This document shows positions 46,490 through 55,817 of a stretch of 64,000 nt of DNA, piece by piece. Source of the stretch: an uncultured Jannaschia sp. (GTDB lineage Bacteria; Pseudomonadota; Alphaproteobacteria; Rhodobacterales; Rhodobacteraceae). The notes below the pieces were generated by a model. It had not been told where the DNA came from. It worked only from the letters and a program-made list of their open reading frames with translations, and searched no databases. Within the stretch, counting starts at the first letter, position 1. The number at the start of each line of letters is the position of its first letter. Location: positions 62,001 to 126,000 of the forward strand of contig CANLTZ010000003.1 in the NCBI GenBank assembly GCA_947494145.1, read 5' to 3'. Made by a program: the position numbers and the translations under genes.

Positions 46490-47098
46490 ATGACGAACAT
46501 GCCGCAGATATACCTCATCACGCCGCCTGAGATCGACGCGGCCTTCCCCGACCGGCTGGCGGCAGTGCTGGACGCCCATGACATTGCCTGCCTGCGGCTG
46601 ACCTTGGCCAGCCGCGACGAAGACCGCATCACCCGCGCCGCAGATGCCTGCCGTGAGGTGGCGCACCGGTTCGACGTGCCGCTGGTGATTTCCGACCACG
46701 CGGCCATGGTCGAGAAACTGGGCCTGGATGGGGTGCATCTGACGGATAGACGCGGGCTCAGGAGGCTGCGGGACGCCTGGGGCCCTGACCCGATCATCGG
46801 CGCCTTTTGTGGGACGTCGCGCCATGACGGCATGAATGCAGGCGAAGCCGGGGCGGATTACGTGGCGTTCGGCCCGGTAGGCGCAGGCCATCTGGGCGAT
46901 GGCAGCCGGGCAGAGGCGGAGTTGTTCACCTGGTGGTCCGAGATGATCGAGCTGCCGGTCGTGGCCGAGGGGGCTTTGGATGCGAAGGGCATCGACACGC
47001 TGCGCGAGGCCACCGATTTCATAGCCCTTGGGGAAGAAGTCTGGGCTGCCGACGATCCAGTCGCGCAGCTTTCCACCCTCACTGCGCCGCTTCGCTGA
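46490..47098 (+). CDS. thiE: thiamine phosphate synthase family protein
   Basis: A 202-residue TIM-barrel protein of the ThiE/TenI family. Segments IYLITPPEIDAAFPDRL, LVISDHAAMVEKLGLDGVHL, GAFCGTSRHDGMNAGEAGAD, YVAFGPVGAGHLG and LPVVAEGALDAKGI follow the family order. ThiE joins the pyrimidine and thiazole moieties of thiamine. The usual phosphate-binding glycine motif near the end is less typical, so a TenI-like or moonlighting relative is possible. GGGGGAG precedes the ATG. The 3' end overlaps olsA (opposite strand) by 20 bases. Confidence 0.82.
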   Translation: MTNMPQIYLITPPEIDAAFPDRLAAVLDAHDIACLRLTLASRDEDRITRAADACREVAHRFDVPLVISDHAAMVEKLGLDGVHLTDRRGLRRLRDAWGPDPIIGAFCGTSRHDGMNAGEAGADYVAFGPVGAGHLGDGSRAEAELFTWWSEMIELPVVAEGALDAKGIDTLREATDFIALGEEVWAADDPVAQLSTLTAPLR

Positions 47099-47927
47099 CC
47101 CGGGGCGCGATGCCCGCTGCGTCCAGCCCGCTGCGCACGGCCTGCTCCGCCGCACGCGCCAGAGCCTTGCGGTCCGAGAATTCGGCCACATCCAGAGGCG
47201 GATGATAAATCACCTCCACTCGCCCATGGCGCGGGGCGGCCAGCATGGCCAACAGATGCGCGCCGAAATCGTCGCCCCCCCACCAGCCATAGAACGCCTC
47301 CGACGCGCCCGGCGGTGCATGGTAGGCCAGCGTTACCGGCTGCACCTTCATGCCCGGCAACCCCTCTGAGTAGAAGGCTGCAAACAGCGTCGATTTGAAC
47401 GGTAGCACCCGGCGCGTATCGGTGCTTGTGCCTTCAGGGAAAAACAGCAGCCTGTGGCCCGCGCGGAGCCGCGCATCGAAAATGGCTTTATGGGAAGCGG
47501 CCTCCTTCCGGTCGCGGCGGATGAAGACGGTGCCCGTGGCGCGCGCCAGCCAGCCGATCCCCGGCCAAGCGGCCACTTCGGATTTCGACACGAAGTAAAT
47601 GCGCTTGCCCGCATTGAGCGCGAAGATGTCCAGCCATGAACCGTGATTGGCGACAACCGCGCCCGTGCCGCCCCGCATCGGGCGACCCGTCACGACTCGG
47701 CGTAGGCCCATCAGGCGCAGCGCACCCAGGCAGACGCTCTGGGTGATCCAAGGGGTGATCGGGCGACGCAGGCCGAAGATCGGACGCTCCAACAGGCGGA
47801 CAGCCAGAAGCACCGCCAGACCGCCAAAAACCAACAGACCCATGGGCATACCTCGGCGCAACACGCGCAGCCAGCCGCGTGCGCCGGGGGCAGCCCGCGG
47901 CGGATGGGGCGCGTCGTCCCAGATCAT
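47079..47927 (-). CDS. olsA: lyso-ornithine lipid O-acyltransferase (PlsC family)
   Basis: A 282-residue acyltransferase with an N-terminal membrane helix. The HX4D site is VVANHGSWLDIFALN, followed by VFIRRDRKEAASHKA and LFFPEGTSTDTRRVLPFKS. PlsC-type enzymes acylate lysophospholipids; paired with olsB it should acylate lyso-ornithine lipid, giving phosphate-free ornithine lipid. The ATG overlaps the olsB stop (ATGA). An alternative role as 1-acylglycerol-3-phosphate acyltransferase is possible, since some OlsA proteins do both. Confidence 0.9.
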   Translation of the reverse strand: MIWDDAPHPPRAAPGARGWLRVLRRGMPMGLLVFGGLAVLLAVRLLERPIFGLRRPITPWITQSVCLGALRLMGLRRVVTGRPMRGGTGAVVANHGSWLDIFALNAGKRIYFVSKSEVAAWPGIGWLARATGTVFIRRDRKEAASHKAIFDARLRAGHRLLFFPEGTSTDTRRVLPFKSTLFAAFYSEGLPGMKVQPVTLAYHAPPGASEAFYGWWGGDDFGAHLLAMLAAPRHGRVEVIYHPPLDVAEFSDRKALARAAEQAVRSGLDAAGIAPRVSEAAQ

Positions 47928-48619
47928 GCGGCGCGGCGGCGTGGAAGGCGCAGACGCGTCAGGTCAAGCACCATGCAGACATCCACCGTGTTGAAAGCCC
48001 GGTCCAGGTAAGCCCCGTCCCCCACCCAGGCGCCCGCCCGCAGATATGTCTTGATGAGCGGCGGCACCGCGCGCATGGCATCCGCGGGCGCCGGGCCCTG
48101 GATGCGGATGGCGCCGGGCCCGTGAGCGCGCGGGCACAGGTCAGCCGGGGCGTGCGCCACCATGGCGAGCCTGCGCAACGCTGGCATGTGCTGGGTGGCA
48201 TCTGCCCCGGGAAAGGACGCTGTGCCCAGCACAATTTCAAACCCTGCCGCGCGGGCGTGGCCCAACATGCCCTGAAGCAGCATCAGACCAGCCAGGCCCC
48301 CGCGATAGGCCGGGTGCAGGCAGGTGCGGCCCAGCTCTCCGAATGTGCGGCCAGAGGCCCGCAGGGCCGCAAGATCGAATTCCTGACCGGTATAGGCGCC
48401 GCCGCGCGCCATGCGCATCGTTGCAACGATGCCCGCTTCCGGCCGCGCCCCATCGCGGAGGATCAGATGATCCGCCACGGCATCGAACGCATCGCCCTCC
48501 AGCCCCTCGGGGCCAGGATCGGCCCCCATTTCATCAACGAAAACCGCATGACGCAGCCGACGGGCGGCGCGCACGTCATCGGGGTCGCGTGTGACGGTCA
48601 GGGTGAAGCCATGGTCCAT
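47924..48619 (-). CDS. olsB: L-ornithine N-alpha-acyltransferase
   Basis: A 231-residue GNAT-like (hemolysin-related) acyltransferase. ARRLRHAVFVDEMGADPGP, FGELGRTCLHPAYRGGLAGL, LMLLQGMLGHARAAGFEIVL and a C-terminal VPPLIKTYLRAGAWVGDGAY are the family segments. OlsB links a 3-hydroxyacyl group from ACP to ornithine, the first step of ornithine-lipid synthesis. Its stop overlaps the olsA start, making a two-gene operon. The 141 bases upstream, before the DUF3553 gene, hold its promoter; TTAACCAT at 48720-48727 resembles a CtrA half-site but is weak evidence. Confidence 0.9.
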   Translation of the reverse strand: MDHGFTLTVTRDPDDVRAARRLRHAVFVDEMGADPGPEGLEGDAFDAVADHLILRDGARPEAGIVATMRMARGGAYTGQEFDLAALRASGRTFGELGRTCLHPAYRGGLAGLMLLQGMLGHARAAGFEIVLGTASFPGADATQHMPALRRLAMVAHAPADLCPRAHGPGAIRIQGPAPADAMRAVPPLIKTYLRAGAWVGDGAYLDRAFNTVDVCMVLDLTRLRLPRRRAA

Positions 48620-48760
48620 GGCGGCTGATTACTGCGTTTTACCGCGGATCTGAATTGGGATCTGCATCCTGTCCGCCGCGTCAAGCAACTCAGCCCTTGC
48701 CAATCGCGTCAACCCTTCCTTAACCATGCCGAGGTAACGACCGGCACGCGCCCTGGCGCC

Positions 48761-48943
48761 TCATTCGAACACAGGAAGGAGCCCGATGCGCGTCCCGTCG
48801 ATGACCTGTTTGCCCACATTTTCAAAGTTCACCGTGATCCGCCCGTCGATGATGGATTGCACCTGCCCCAGCCCCCAATCGGCGGCCCCGGGGTGGCGCA
48901 CCAGCATGCCTGGCTCAAGAATGGCGTTAAGGTCCGTGGTCAT
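48761..48943 (-). CDS. DUF3553 family protein
   Basis: A 60-residue protein that is essentially one small SH3-like beta-barrel domain: LEPGMLVRHPGAADWGLGQV, then ITVNFENVGKQVIDG. Similar domains occur in DUF3553 and CarD-like proteins and in helicase tails, suggesting nucleic-acid or protein binding. The function of the stand-alone form is not established. Its start is only 21 bases from the start of the divergent chpT gene, so the two promoters overlap. Confidence 0.82.
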   Translation of the reverse strand: MTTDLNAILEPGMLVRHPGAADWGLGQVQSIIDGRITVNFENVGKQVIDGTRIGLLPVFE

Positions 48944-48964
48944 TGGGGGGCTCCGTTGAACGAC

Positions 48965-49582
48965 ATGTCGAAGCCTAGCGCGCCTCTGACCGAAGACGAG
49001 CCCGACTTGATCGCGCTTCTTGGCTCGCGGCTTTGCCACGATCTGGTCAGCCCCATCGGGGCCATCGGGAACGGGCTGGAACTTCTGGAAATGTCCGGTG
49101 CCGGCGGGGAAGAGATGGAGCTTATCCGCGCCTCGCTCGATGCGGCGTTGGCGCGCATCAAGTTCTTCCGTCTGGCCTTCGGCGCCATTGGCACCGATGC
49201 GGTCGTCCCGGCCCGCGACATCCGCGATGTGCTGGCGGCCATGTACCGCGACACGCGGTCCGAAGTGGTGTGGCGCGATGATGAGGATCGGGCCCGTTCC
49301 GAGATGCGGATGGCATGCCTGGCGCTCAACTGCATCGAAGTGGCTACGCCCTGGGGTGCCAAGGTTGAGGTTACGCGCAACCACGCCACTTGGGTCCTGC
49401 ATGTGGAAGCGAAGCGGCTGAAGATCGATGAACCGCTATGGCAAAGCCTTGGCCGCGCGCATCTGCCAAGCGACCTCAAGGGCGCAGAGGTTCAGTTCGG
49501 CATCCTCGCGCGCGAATCGCGCCGCCTGCGGCGCCCGGTCACCGTCAGCGCCGATGCCACCCATCTGAGCCTGATCATCTGA
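48965..49582 (+). CDS. chpT: histidine phosphotransferase ChpT
   Basis: A 205-residue ChpT. The helical-hairpin motif is LLGSRLCHDLVSPIGAIGNG, with the phosphorylated His in CHD, followed by LELLEMSGAGGEEMELIRAS and the degenerate ATPase-like C-terminal domain. ChpT passes phosphate from the hybrid kinase CckA to CtrA and CpdR; in Rhodobacterales this relay controls motility and gene-transfer-agent release. ATG 48965 is adopted as the first start before the motif. CckA and CtrA are not in the window. Confidence 0.92.
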   Translation: MSKPSAPLTEDEPDLIALLGSRLCHDLVSPIGAIGNGLELLEMSGAGGEEMELIRASLDAALARIKFFRLAFGAIGTDAVVPARDIRDVLAAMYRDTRSEVVWRDDEDRARSEMRMACLALNCIEVATPWGAKVEVTRNHATWVLHVEAKRLKIDEPLWQSLGRAHLPSDLKGAEVQFGILARESRRLRRPVTVSADATHLSLII

Positions 49583-49600
49583 GTATATCGATGCCCGGCC

Positions 49601-49626
49601 GCGTTGCCCCAAGAAAACGGGGCCGC
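49601..49626. terminator. hairpin between convergent chpT and gamma-CA genes
   Basis: gcccc (49606-49610) and ggggc (49619-49623) pair, extended by gcg / cgc after a two-base bulge. The downstream plus-strand bases cttgatttt are only moderately T-rich. It lies between the convergent stops at 49582 and 49689. Confidence 0.35.
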
Positions 49627-49688
49627 GCGTCTTGATTTTGAAGAATCGATGAAAGCCCAACCGCGGTCCAGCGCACCTGACAGCCCGT

Positions 49689-50216
49689 TCAACCCTCCCG
49701 CAGGGCCTTAAGTCCCTTGCGAAACCGCGCGGCGTTCTGACGGTAATGCTCCGCCGATTGCAGCAATCCCTGCTTTGCCGCCGCATCCAATTCCCGCACC
49801 ACCTTGCCCGGTGTCCCCATCACGAGAGAGCCCGGCGGAATCTCCTTGCCCTCGGTCACCAAGGCACCTGCCCCTATCAAGCTGCCAGCACCAATCCTGG
49901 CGCCATTCAGCACCGTGGCCCCCATTCCGATCAGCGCCCCATCTTCGATCACGCAACCATGCAGCATGGCCTTATGACCCACCGTCACATCCGCCCCGAT
50001 GGTGCAGGGAAAGCCGGGGTCGGAATGGACAACGACGTTTTCCTGCAAGTTCGAGCGCGGGCCGACGGTCAGGGTTTCCCGGTCGCCGCGCATGACCACG
50101 CCGAACCAGATGGAGGCCCCAGCCCCCACCACCACATCGCCCATCACATGGGCACCTGGTGCGACCCAGGCATCTTCGTCGATCCGGGGTTCGACCCCAT
50201 CCAGGGCGTAGATCAT
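49689..50216 (-). CDS. gamma-carbonic-anhydrase-like hexapeptide protein
   Basis: A 175-residue left-handed beta-helix protein. The metal histidines are in NVVVHSDPG and [13 protein letters not shown], and the conserved Arg is in [13 protein letters not shown]. The family (YrdA/PaaY/CaiE group) includes zinc or iron gamma-carbonic anhydrases and some thioesterases. ATG 50216 follows AAGGGAAA and overlaps the gmk stop as ATGA, which fixes the start. Downstream it is convergent with chpT. Confidence 0.92.
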   Translation of the reverse strand: MIYALDGVEPRIDEDAWVAPGAHVMGDVVVGAGASIWFGVVMRGDRETLTVGPRSNLQENVVVHSDPGFPCTIGADVTVGHKAMLHGCVIEDGALIGMGATVLNGARIGAGSLIGAGALVTEGKEIPPGSLVMGTPGKVVRELDAAAKQGLLQSAEHYRQNAARFRKGLKALREG

Positions 50217-50866
50217 GCGTTTTCCCTTTCGCGGAATTCGCGGGCCAGGCCGCGGGTGAAATCCGTCAGCCAAGGCTGGCGATCCCGGCGCAGGCGTTCG
50301 GCGGTCAGAAGCGTGCGTAGCCGGTCTTCGCAAGCATCCGGGTCGTCGTTGATAAGGACGTAGTCGTATTCCGCCCAATGGCTGATCTCTGCCTCGGACT
50401 TGGCCATGCGTCCCGCAATCACATCCGGCGCATCCTGGCCGCGTTCGCGCAGGCGCCGCTCCAGCTCAGCGATGGAGGGTGGCAGGATGAAGATCGACAC
50501 CACATCCGCCCCGATGGAGGAGTTACGGATCTGCTGCCCCCCCTGCCAGTCGATATCAAAGATCACATCGCGGCCCGCAGACAAGGCGTCCTCCACCGGC
50601 GCGCGGGGGGAGCCGTAGTGATTGCCGAACACTTCCGCATGCTCCAGCATTTCGCCATCCATGATCAGGTCGCCGAAGCGGTCGCGGTCAATGAAGTAGT
50701 AATCCACCCCCTCGGCCTCGCCTGGGCGCGGGGCGCGCGTGGTCGCCGAGACGGAAAAGCTGAGCGTCTCATCCCAGGCCATCAGGCGGCGGGCCATGGT
50801 GGATTTGCCAGCGCCCGAGGGGCTGGACAGGATGATGGCGAGGCCCCTGCGACGTCCCTGTTGCAT
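50213..50866 (-). CDS. gmk: guanylate kinase
   Basis: A 217-residue guanylate kinase (GMP + ATP to GDP + ADP). It has the P-loop [35 protein letters not shown] for GMP binding, [14 protein letters not shown] and [11 protein letters not shown]. Two starts are possible: GTG 50872, which overlaps the yicC stop, and ATG 50866. The ATG is preferred because GGAG is five bases upstream of it, whereas the GTG overlaps that same GGAG. The order yicC-gmk is widely conserved. Confidence 0.96.
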   Translation of the reverse strand: MQQGRRRGLAIILSSPSGAGKSTMARRLMAWDETLSFSVSATTRAPRPGEAEGVDYYFIDRDRFGDLIMDGEMLEHAEVFGNHYGSPRAPVEDALSAGRDVIFDIDWQGGQQIRNSSIGADVVSIFILPPSIAELERRLRERGQDAPDVIAGRMAKSEAEISHWAEYDYVLINDDPDACEDRLRTLLTAERLRRDRQPWLTDFTRGLAREFRERENA

Positions 50867-50868
50867 CG

Positions 50869-51726
50869 TCACTCCACGTTCTGGACCTGCTCGCGCAGGC
50901 GGTCGATGGCGGCCTTCAGGGCCAGCCCGATCTCGGTCATTTCAGCCATCTGCGCCTTAGAACAAAGGGTGTTGGCCTCGCGGTTGAATTCCTGCGTGAG
51001 AAAGTCGAAGCGCCGCCCCGACGGCTTGTTGTCGGCCAGCAGCTTGCGCGCGGCCTCAACGTGCAACCGCAAGCGGTCGATTTCCTCAGTCACGTCGCCT
51101 TTGACGGCCAATGCGGCCACATCCTGGCGCAGACGCTCATCATCGGCGGCGGCGCCAAGCCGTTCCAGCGCAGCTTCATAGACGCCCTTCATGTGGGCGG
51201 CGCGGGCTGGCGCCAGCGCAAGGGCGCGGTCGCCCAACTCAGCGATGGTATCAACTTCGCGCGCCAGCACATCGCGCAACCCCTGCCCTTCACGCCGGCG
51301 ATCCGCGTCGAAGGCAGTGGTGAGCTGGGCCAGATCCGCCTTCGCGTCTTCCAACGTTAAGCTTGGTCCGGTGTCACGGGCTTCGAAAACGCCGCGCAGG
51401 CCAAGCAGGTCGCTTGCGCGTTCCGGACCAAGCGGCATCCCTCGGGCTTCGGCGGCACAGCGCACGTCACCTAGCGCATCAAGCGCCCGGTCCAGCGCTG
51501 CGGCGTCTAGTGCGGGAAGCGGCCCCACCCCGTCATCGCCCAGCCGCAATGCGAGCGTCAGATTGCCGCGCACGACCACGCCCGCAAGCGCCGCCCGCGC
51601 CGCCGGCTCAAGACCCGGCATGTCGGGCAGCCGCAGGCGCATATCCAACCCACGTGCATTCACAGAGCGTAGTTCCCAACGGCGGCCCGGCTGGTCGAGC
51701 GCCGCATATCCCGTCATCGACTTCAT
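50869..51726 (-). CDS. yicC: YicC/YloC-family protein (endoribonuclease)
   Basis: A 285-residue protein with the family N-terminus [20 protein letters not shown], then [17 protein letters not shown], and the C-terminal DUF1732 segment [21 protein letters not shown]. coli YicC is an endoribonuclease acting on small RNAs such as RyhB. It is immediately upstream of gmk, and its stop adjoins the gmk start region, as in many bacteria. Upstream, the 183 bases shared with the divergent PAS gene contain a long hairpin. Confidence 0.93.
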   Translation of the reverse strand: MKSMTGYAALDQPGRRWELRSVNARGLDMRLRLPDMPGLEPAARAALAGVVVRGNLTLALRLGDDGVGPLPALDAAALDRALDALGDVRCAAEARGMPLGPERASDLLGLRGVFEARDTGPSLTLEDAKADLAQLTTAFDADRRREGQGLRDVLAREVDTIAELGDRALALAPARAAHMKGVYEAALERLGAAADDERLRQDVAALAVKGDVTEEIDRLRLHVEAARKLLADNKPSGRRFDFLTQEFNREANTLCSKAQMAEMTEIGLALKAAIDRLREQVQNVE

Positions 51727-51846
51727 GCACCCCGGCCTAAAGTCCCCTGCGCCCCGCGTCTAGCAGGCCCAGGCGTTAACCTTTGCATCAGGAAATACGC
51801 GCAATTTGTGGCTTCTTGCCGTATTTCTGACATTGGGTGGCGGGCT

Positions 51847-51887
51847 CCTGCCCGGAAGTCGTCGCAATAGGGCGACTTCCGGGCAGG
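51847..51887. repeat. 15-bp perfect hairpin upstream of PAS_5 gene
   Basis: cctgcccggaagtcg (51847-51861) is exactly complementary to cgacttccgggcagg (51873-51887), with an 11-base loop. It lies between divergent yicC and the PAS_5 gene and ends 22 bases before the latter's start. It could be an operator, a 5'-UTR structure or an intergenic repeat. There is no T tract for termination. Confidence 0.7.
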
Positions 51888-51909
51888 GTCACGGATTAGG
51901 AATGGGTTT

Positions 51910-52605
51910 ATGGCAGGCAACGATCATACGGGTGGACGACAAGAAATGAACGGGCTGCGGATGTTTGGCCGCTCTCCGCTTTTGGATGGGGCGCAGCGTT
52001 ACTGGGATGGTCTGCGTCAGGGTGGCATGCTGCCGCGGCGCGCGGCGCTGGACCCGTCCGACATGACCCCATTCCTAAGCCACGCCATAGTTCTGGATCG
52101 CGTGCGCCCAGGCACGATCCGCGTGCGGCTGGGCGGCCGCGTGATGCAGCAGCTCATGGGGATGGATGTGCGCGGATTGCCCGTGCGGGCCTTCTTCGAT
52201 CTGGCCGACCGGGATCGCGTCGTCCAGATGATCGAACAGGTCTTCGCGACGCCGGCCACACTGGAACTCGACCTGATTTCCGAAGCCGATAGCGGCATGG
52301 TAACAGCGCGGATGCTGGTTCTGCCCCTGCTCGATGAGGCGGGACAGGTGAGCAAAGCGCTTTGTGTCACGGTGACAGACAAGGTGGTGACCGATCCACC
52401 GCGGCGCTTTTCGCTCACCAACGGGACTCTGGTACCGCTGTCACGGGTCCGCGTCTCGCCTGAGCCTGCGCGCACACCCGCGCCCCTGCCTACGGCGCCA
52501 CTGCCGGAAACTCAGTTGCCGCAGGATATCTCTGGCTTCGCAGAAAAGGCGGCGCCCTTTGAGGCAAAGCCCTCGGCCGTGCCGTGGCTGCGGGTCGTGA
52601 AGTAA
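51910..52605 (+). CDS. PAS_5-domain protein
   Basis: A 231-residue protein whose residues ~20-150 form a PAS_5 (DUF1457-type) domain, common in alphaproteobacteria: PLLDGAQRYWDGLRQGGMLP, RAALDPSDMTPFLSHAIVLD, then GRVMQQLMGMDVRGLPVRAF. The C-terminal ~70 residues are Pro- and Ala-rich and probably disordered. No output domain is present, so it may act by protein contact; related proteins affect envelope or motility signalling, but nothing specific can be claimed. A strong hairpin precedes the start. Confidence 0.85.
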   Translation: MAGNDHTGGRQEMNGLRMFGRSPLLDGAQRYWDGLRQGGMLPRRAALDPSDMTPFLSHAIVLDRVRPGTIRVRLGGRVMQQLMGMDVRGLPVRAFFDLADRDRVVQMIEQVFATPATLELDLISEADSGMVTARMLVLPLLDEAGQVSKALCVTVTDKVVTDPPRRFSLTNGTLVPLSRVRVSPEPARTPAPLPTAPLPETQLPQDISGFAEKAAPFEAKPSAVPWLRVVK

Positions 52606-52617
52606 GCCTTCTGCGTT

Positions 52618-52641
52618 GCGCTGGCCGCTGCTGGCCAGCGC
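52618..52641. terminator. GC hairpin between convergent genes
   Basis: gcgctggcc and ggccagcgc form a perfect 9-bp stem with a GCTGCT loop, lying between the convergent PAS_5 gene and the following minus-strand membrane gene. No T tract; probably a bidirectional terminator. Confidence 0.5.
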
Positions 52642-52650
52642 GCAGACAGC

Positions 52651-53157
52651 TCAGTCGTGATCGATGGCTTGCATGGTTGCGACCATGACGATCCCGTAAA
52701 GGACATGGCCGACCAGCGCGACCCAAGTGATGCCGGTGAAGTTCAGAAAGAACGGCAGCCCGGCGATCATCGTGATCCCGCCGATGGCAAAAATCCAAAG
52801 TCCGAAGCCATAGGCCGCCGATCCGACAAGCCAGCCGCCCGGATTGCCCAGAACGCGCATCCAAACCGGTCGAAAGATGCACAGCCAGCCCACCGGGTAG
52901 CCGATCAAGCCCACTAGGTAGAAATGCACGAAATAGCCAGCGAAGTTCCCGTTCGGCAACCCAAGCGAGCCGAGCAGGCTGCGGGCCAGACCGTGGGGCG
53001 ACAAGTTGGCGAAGCCCAGGCTTGGGCTGATGACTTGGCCCCAAAGGTCGAACGCGATTGTGGCCACGAAGCCCGATATGAACATCAGGCCCAGTGTCTG
53101 AATCGACAGGGTGGGCAAGTTTGCCCCTTGGTGCGGCGTATCGCTGGAAGTGGCCAT
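52651..53157 (-). CDS. hypothetical integral membrane protein
   Basis: A 168-residue protein with four hydrophobic helices (for example LGLMFISGFVATIAFDLWGQ, YLVGLIGYPVGWLCIF, and AAYGFGLWIFAIGGI). The PGGWLVGSAAYGFGLW and FFLNFTGITWVALVGHVLYG segments suggest a conserved small membrane family, but I cannot name it. AAGGG precedes ATG 53157. It is monocistronic, convergent with the PAS_5 gene and separated by 128 bases from the DAHP synthase stop. Confidence 0.75.
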   Translation of the reverse strand: MATSSDTPHQGANLPTLSIQTLGLMFISGFVATIAFDLWGQVISPSLGFANLSPHGLARSLLGSLGLPNGNFAGYFVHFYLVGLIGYPVGWLCIFRPVWMRVLGNPGGWLVGSAAYGFGLWIFAIGGITMIAGLPFFLNFTGITWVALVGHVLYGIVMVATMQAIDHD

Positions 53158-53285
53158 GGCGAGGCCCTTTCTTTGCAGAGAAAAGATGACATAAGCCTCA
53201 GGTCTGACACGCGAAGCGTCAATGAACTCAGACAGATCTCACCCGGCTGTGAAACCTGACCACATTTCCGTGCGAAAGCGGCGCC

Positions 53286-54650
53286 CTAGGACGCCGCGCG
53301 TTGCCGGTCCGCCCTTAGCCCCGAAAGCTCTTCGGCCACGAGAAATGCCAGTTCCAGCGATTGCGACGCATTCAGGCGCGGGTCGCAGGCCGTGTGATAG
53401 CGGCTGCCCAGGTCTTCATCCGTTACGGCGCGCACGCCGCCGGTGCATTCGGTCACATCCTGGCCCGTCATCTCGAAATGGACACCGCCCGGCACCGTGC
53501 CTTCGGCGCGATGGATGGCGAAGAATTCCTGCACTTCGCGCAGCACACTTTCGAACGGCCGTGTCTTATAGCCCGAGGACGACTTGATCGTGTTCCCGTG
53601 CATGGCGTCGCAGGTCCAGACCACATTGGCGCCCATTTGCTGGACCGTCTTGATCAGCCGCGGCAAGTGATCCCCCACCTTGCCCGCCCCGAACCGCGCG
53701 ATCAGGGTCAGGCGGCCCATCTCATTTTCCGGGTTCAGCTTTTCGATCAGGACCTTCAGATCCTCTTCGCTTGTGGTGGGCCCGCATTTCAGGCCGATCG
53801 GGTTCAGGACCCCGCGACAGAATTCCACATGGGCCCCATCGAGTTGGCGCGTGCGGTCCCCGATCCAGATCATGTGGCCCGACCCGGCGAGCCAATCGCC
53901 CGTCAGGCTGTCCTGGCGGCACAGCGCTTCTTCGTATTCCAGAAGCAAGGCTTCATGGGACGTGTAGAAATCCACGGTGGACAATTCGTTGTTGGCTTCG
54001 GCGGTGAAGCCCGCGGCGGTCATGAAATCCAGCGTGTCCTGGATGCGGCCCGCCATGTCGCGATACTGCGCCGCGCGTTCACCTTCAGCGAAGCCCAGCG
54101 TCCAGGCATGGACCTGGTGGACATCGGCAAAGCCCCCTTTGGAAAAGGCCCGCAACAGGTTCAGCGTGGCCGCCGCCTGGGTGTAGGCTTCCAACATCTT
54201 GCTGGCGTCAGGGATGCGCGCTTCTGGCGTGAAGGCCAATTCGTTGATGATGTCGCCGCGATAGCTGGGCAGTTCGACACCGTCCTTCACCTCGGTCGGT
54301 GCGCTGCGCGGTTTGGCGAATTGGCCGGCCATGCGGCCCACCTTCACCACGGGCACCTTGGCGCCGAAGGTCAGCACCATGGCCATTTGCAGCATGACCT
54401 TGAACGTGTCCCGGATCGTGTCGGCGCTGAATTCCGCAAAGCTTTCGGCGCAGTCACCGCCTTGCAGCAAAAATGCCTCGCCCCGTCCGGCGGCAGCCAG
54501 GTCCGCTTTCAGCGTGCGCGCTTCGCCCGCGAAAACCAGCGGAGGATATTTCGATAGCCGCGATTCGACCGCACCCAAGGCGGCGGCGTCCAGATAGTCG
54601 GGCATCTGCACCCGCGGCTTTGCTCTCCAATCGGCTTTGGCCCAGGCCAT
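53286..54650 (-). CDS. aroG: 3-deoxy-7-phosphoheptulonate synthase, class II
   Basis: A 454-residue class II DAHP synthase, the first enzyme of the shikimate pathway (PEP + erythrose 4-phosphate). Motifs: [54 protein letters not shown], and [20 protein letters not shown], the metal and substrate-binding segment, with [15 protein letters not shown] near the end. GGAGGG precedes the ATG. Class II enzymes are the usual form in this bacterial group and are not related in sequence to the E. coli enzymes. Confidence 0.96.
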   Translation of the reverse strand: MAWAKADWRAKPRVQMPDYLDAAALGAVESRLSKYPPLVFAGEARTLKADLAAAGRGEAFLLQGGDCAESFAEFSADTIRDTFKVMLQMAMVLTFGAKVPVVKVGRMAGQFAKPRSAPTEVKDGVELPSYRGDIINELAFTPEARIPDASKMLEAYTQAAATLNLLRAFSKGGFADVHQVHAWTLGFAEGERAAQYRDMAGRIQDTLDFMTAAGFTAEANNELSTVDFYTSHEALLLEYEEALCRQDSLTGDWLAGSGHMIWIGDRTRQLDGAHVEFCRGVLNPIGLKCGPTTSEEDLKVLIEKLNPENEMGRLTLIARFGAGKVGDHLPRLIKTVQQMGANVVWTCDAMHGNTIKSSSGYKTRPFESVLREVQEFFAIHRAEGTVPGGVHFEMTGQDVTECTGGVRAVTDEDLGSRYHTACDPRLNASQSLELAFLVAEELSGLRADRQRAAS

Positions 54651-54795
54651 GTGTCATCCCTCCGGTCGTCTTGAGTTCCGGCAGTTACCGCAAACTGCCC
54701 CCCTCCGCCAGCGTCCGCGTGGCGGATTTGCTTGATCCGGACGCAGGATTGCGCTTTCCCGGTGACAGCAAACCGCCCACGCGAAAGGGAGCGCC

Positions 54796-55809
54796 ATGGC
54801 CGCCGATATCGGCCCACAGGACATCGAGGCGCCCGAGTTGGCCCATGAGCCGGGCAAGCCCCATCACTATGTCTTTGTCCTGCTGGATCGGTTCACCTTG
54901 ATGTGTTTCGCGAGCGCCGTCGATGCGCTGCGCATTGCCAATCGGATGGCAGGCCGCACCCTCTATTCCTGGAGCGCTGTGGGCGAAGGTGGTGAGACCG
55001 CCACATGCTCGGGCGGTGTGACGCTGCAACTGGATGGCGGCCTGCCCGAAATCGGGCGCGACGATACCATCGTGATCGTGGGCGGCGTCGATGTGGCGCG
55101 TGCCTCCACCGCGCGGGTGCAGTCGTGGCTTCGGCGCGAGGCGCGCAAGGGCGTGACATTGGCAGGGCTTTGCACCGCGTCTTGGACGCTGGCGGCGTCG
55201 GGTCTGATGGACGGCAAGCGCGCCACGATCCACTGGGAAAATCAGGACGCCTTCACCGAAGAATTCCCCGATATCGAGCTGACCCGCGCCATTTTCACCA
55301 TCGACGGCAAACGCATCACCACGGCGGGCGGCATGGCATCGGTGGATTTGATGCTCAACGTCATTGCCCGCGACTGGGGCGAAGGCCTGGCGGCTTTGGT
55401 GGCCGATCAACTTATCTATTCGTCGATCCGCACCGACCAGGACACGCAGCGCCTGTCTATCCCTGCCCGGATCGGGGTGCGCCATCCGCGGCTGTCGACC
55501 GTCATCCGCGCTATGGAGCAGAATATCGAAGAACCCATCAGCCCCGCGATCCTGGCCGCCGATGTCGGCATGTCGACACGGCAATTGGAACGGCTCTTCC
55601 GCCGCTACCTGAACCGATCCCCCAAGCGGTACTACATGGAACTTCGGCTTGAAAAAGCGCGTAACCTGCTGATGCAGACGGACATGTCCATCATCGAGGT
55701 GGCACTCGCTTGCGGCTTCACCTCGCCATCGCATTTTTCCAAATGCTACCGCGCCCATTACGGCAAGACGCCCTATCGCGAGCGGGGCACCCAGGCCTTG
55801 CCGGGCTAG
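54796..55809 (+). CDS. GlxA-family AraC-type transcriptional regulator
   Basis: A 337-residue regulator. Residues ~25-200 form a DJ-1/PfpI-like glutamine-amidotransferase domain (FVLLDRFTLMCFASAVDALR; GLCTASWTLAASGLMDGKRA with the Cys elbow), and the C-terminal ~100 form an AraC HTH (AADVGMSTRQLERLFRRYLN, IIEVALACGFTSPSHFSKCY). The group includes regulators of glycine betaine, carnitine and choline use; no such genes are next to it. GGGAG precedes the ATG. The gene stands alone, diverging from DAHP synthase across 145 bases. Confidence 0.92.
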   Translation: MAADIGPQDIEAPELAHEPGKPHHYVFVLLDRFTLMCFASAVDALRIANRMAGRTLYSWSAVGEGGETATCSGGVTLQLDGGLPEIGRDDTIVIVGGVDVARASTARVQSWLRREARKGVTLAGLCTASWTLAASGLMDGKRATIHWENQDAFTEEFPDIELTRAIFTIDGKRITTAGGMASVDLMLNVIARDWGEGLAALVADQLIYSSIRTDQDTQRLSIPARIGVRHPRLSTVIRAMEQNIEEPISPAILAADVGMSTRQLERLFRRYLNRSPKRYYMELRLEKARNLLMQTDMSIIEVALACGFTSPSHFSKCYRAHYGKTPYRERGTQALPG

Positions 55810-55817
55810 ACCCGGGC

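Noticed and set aside
48720-48727. TTAACCAT as a CtrA-binding site near chpT and olsB.
   Set aside because: Only a half-site; a second half at the right spacing is missing, and it is far from the chpT start.
53361-54557. A 398-codon plus-strand frame opposite DAHP synthase.
   Set aside because: Antisense of a certain gene; no motif.
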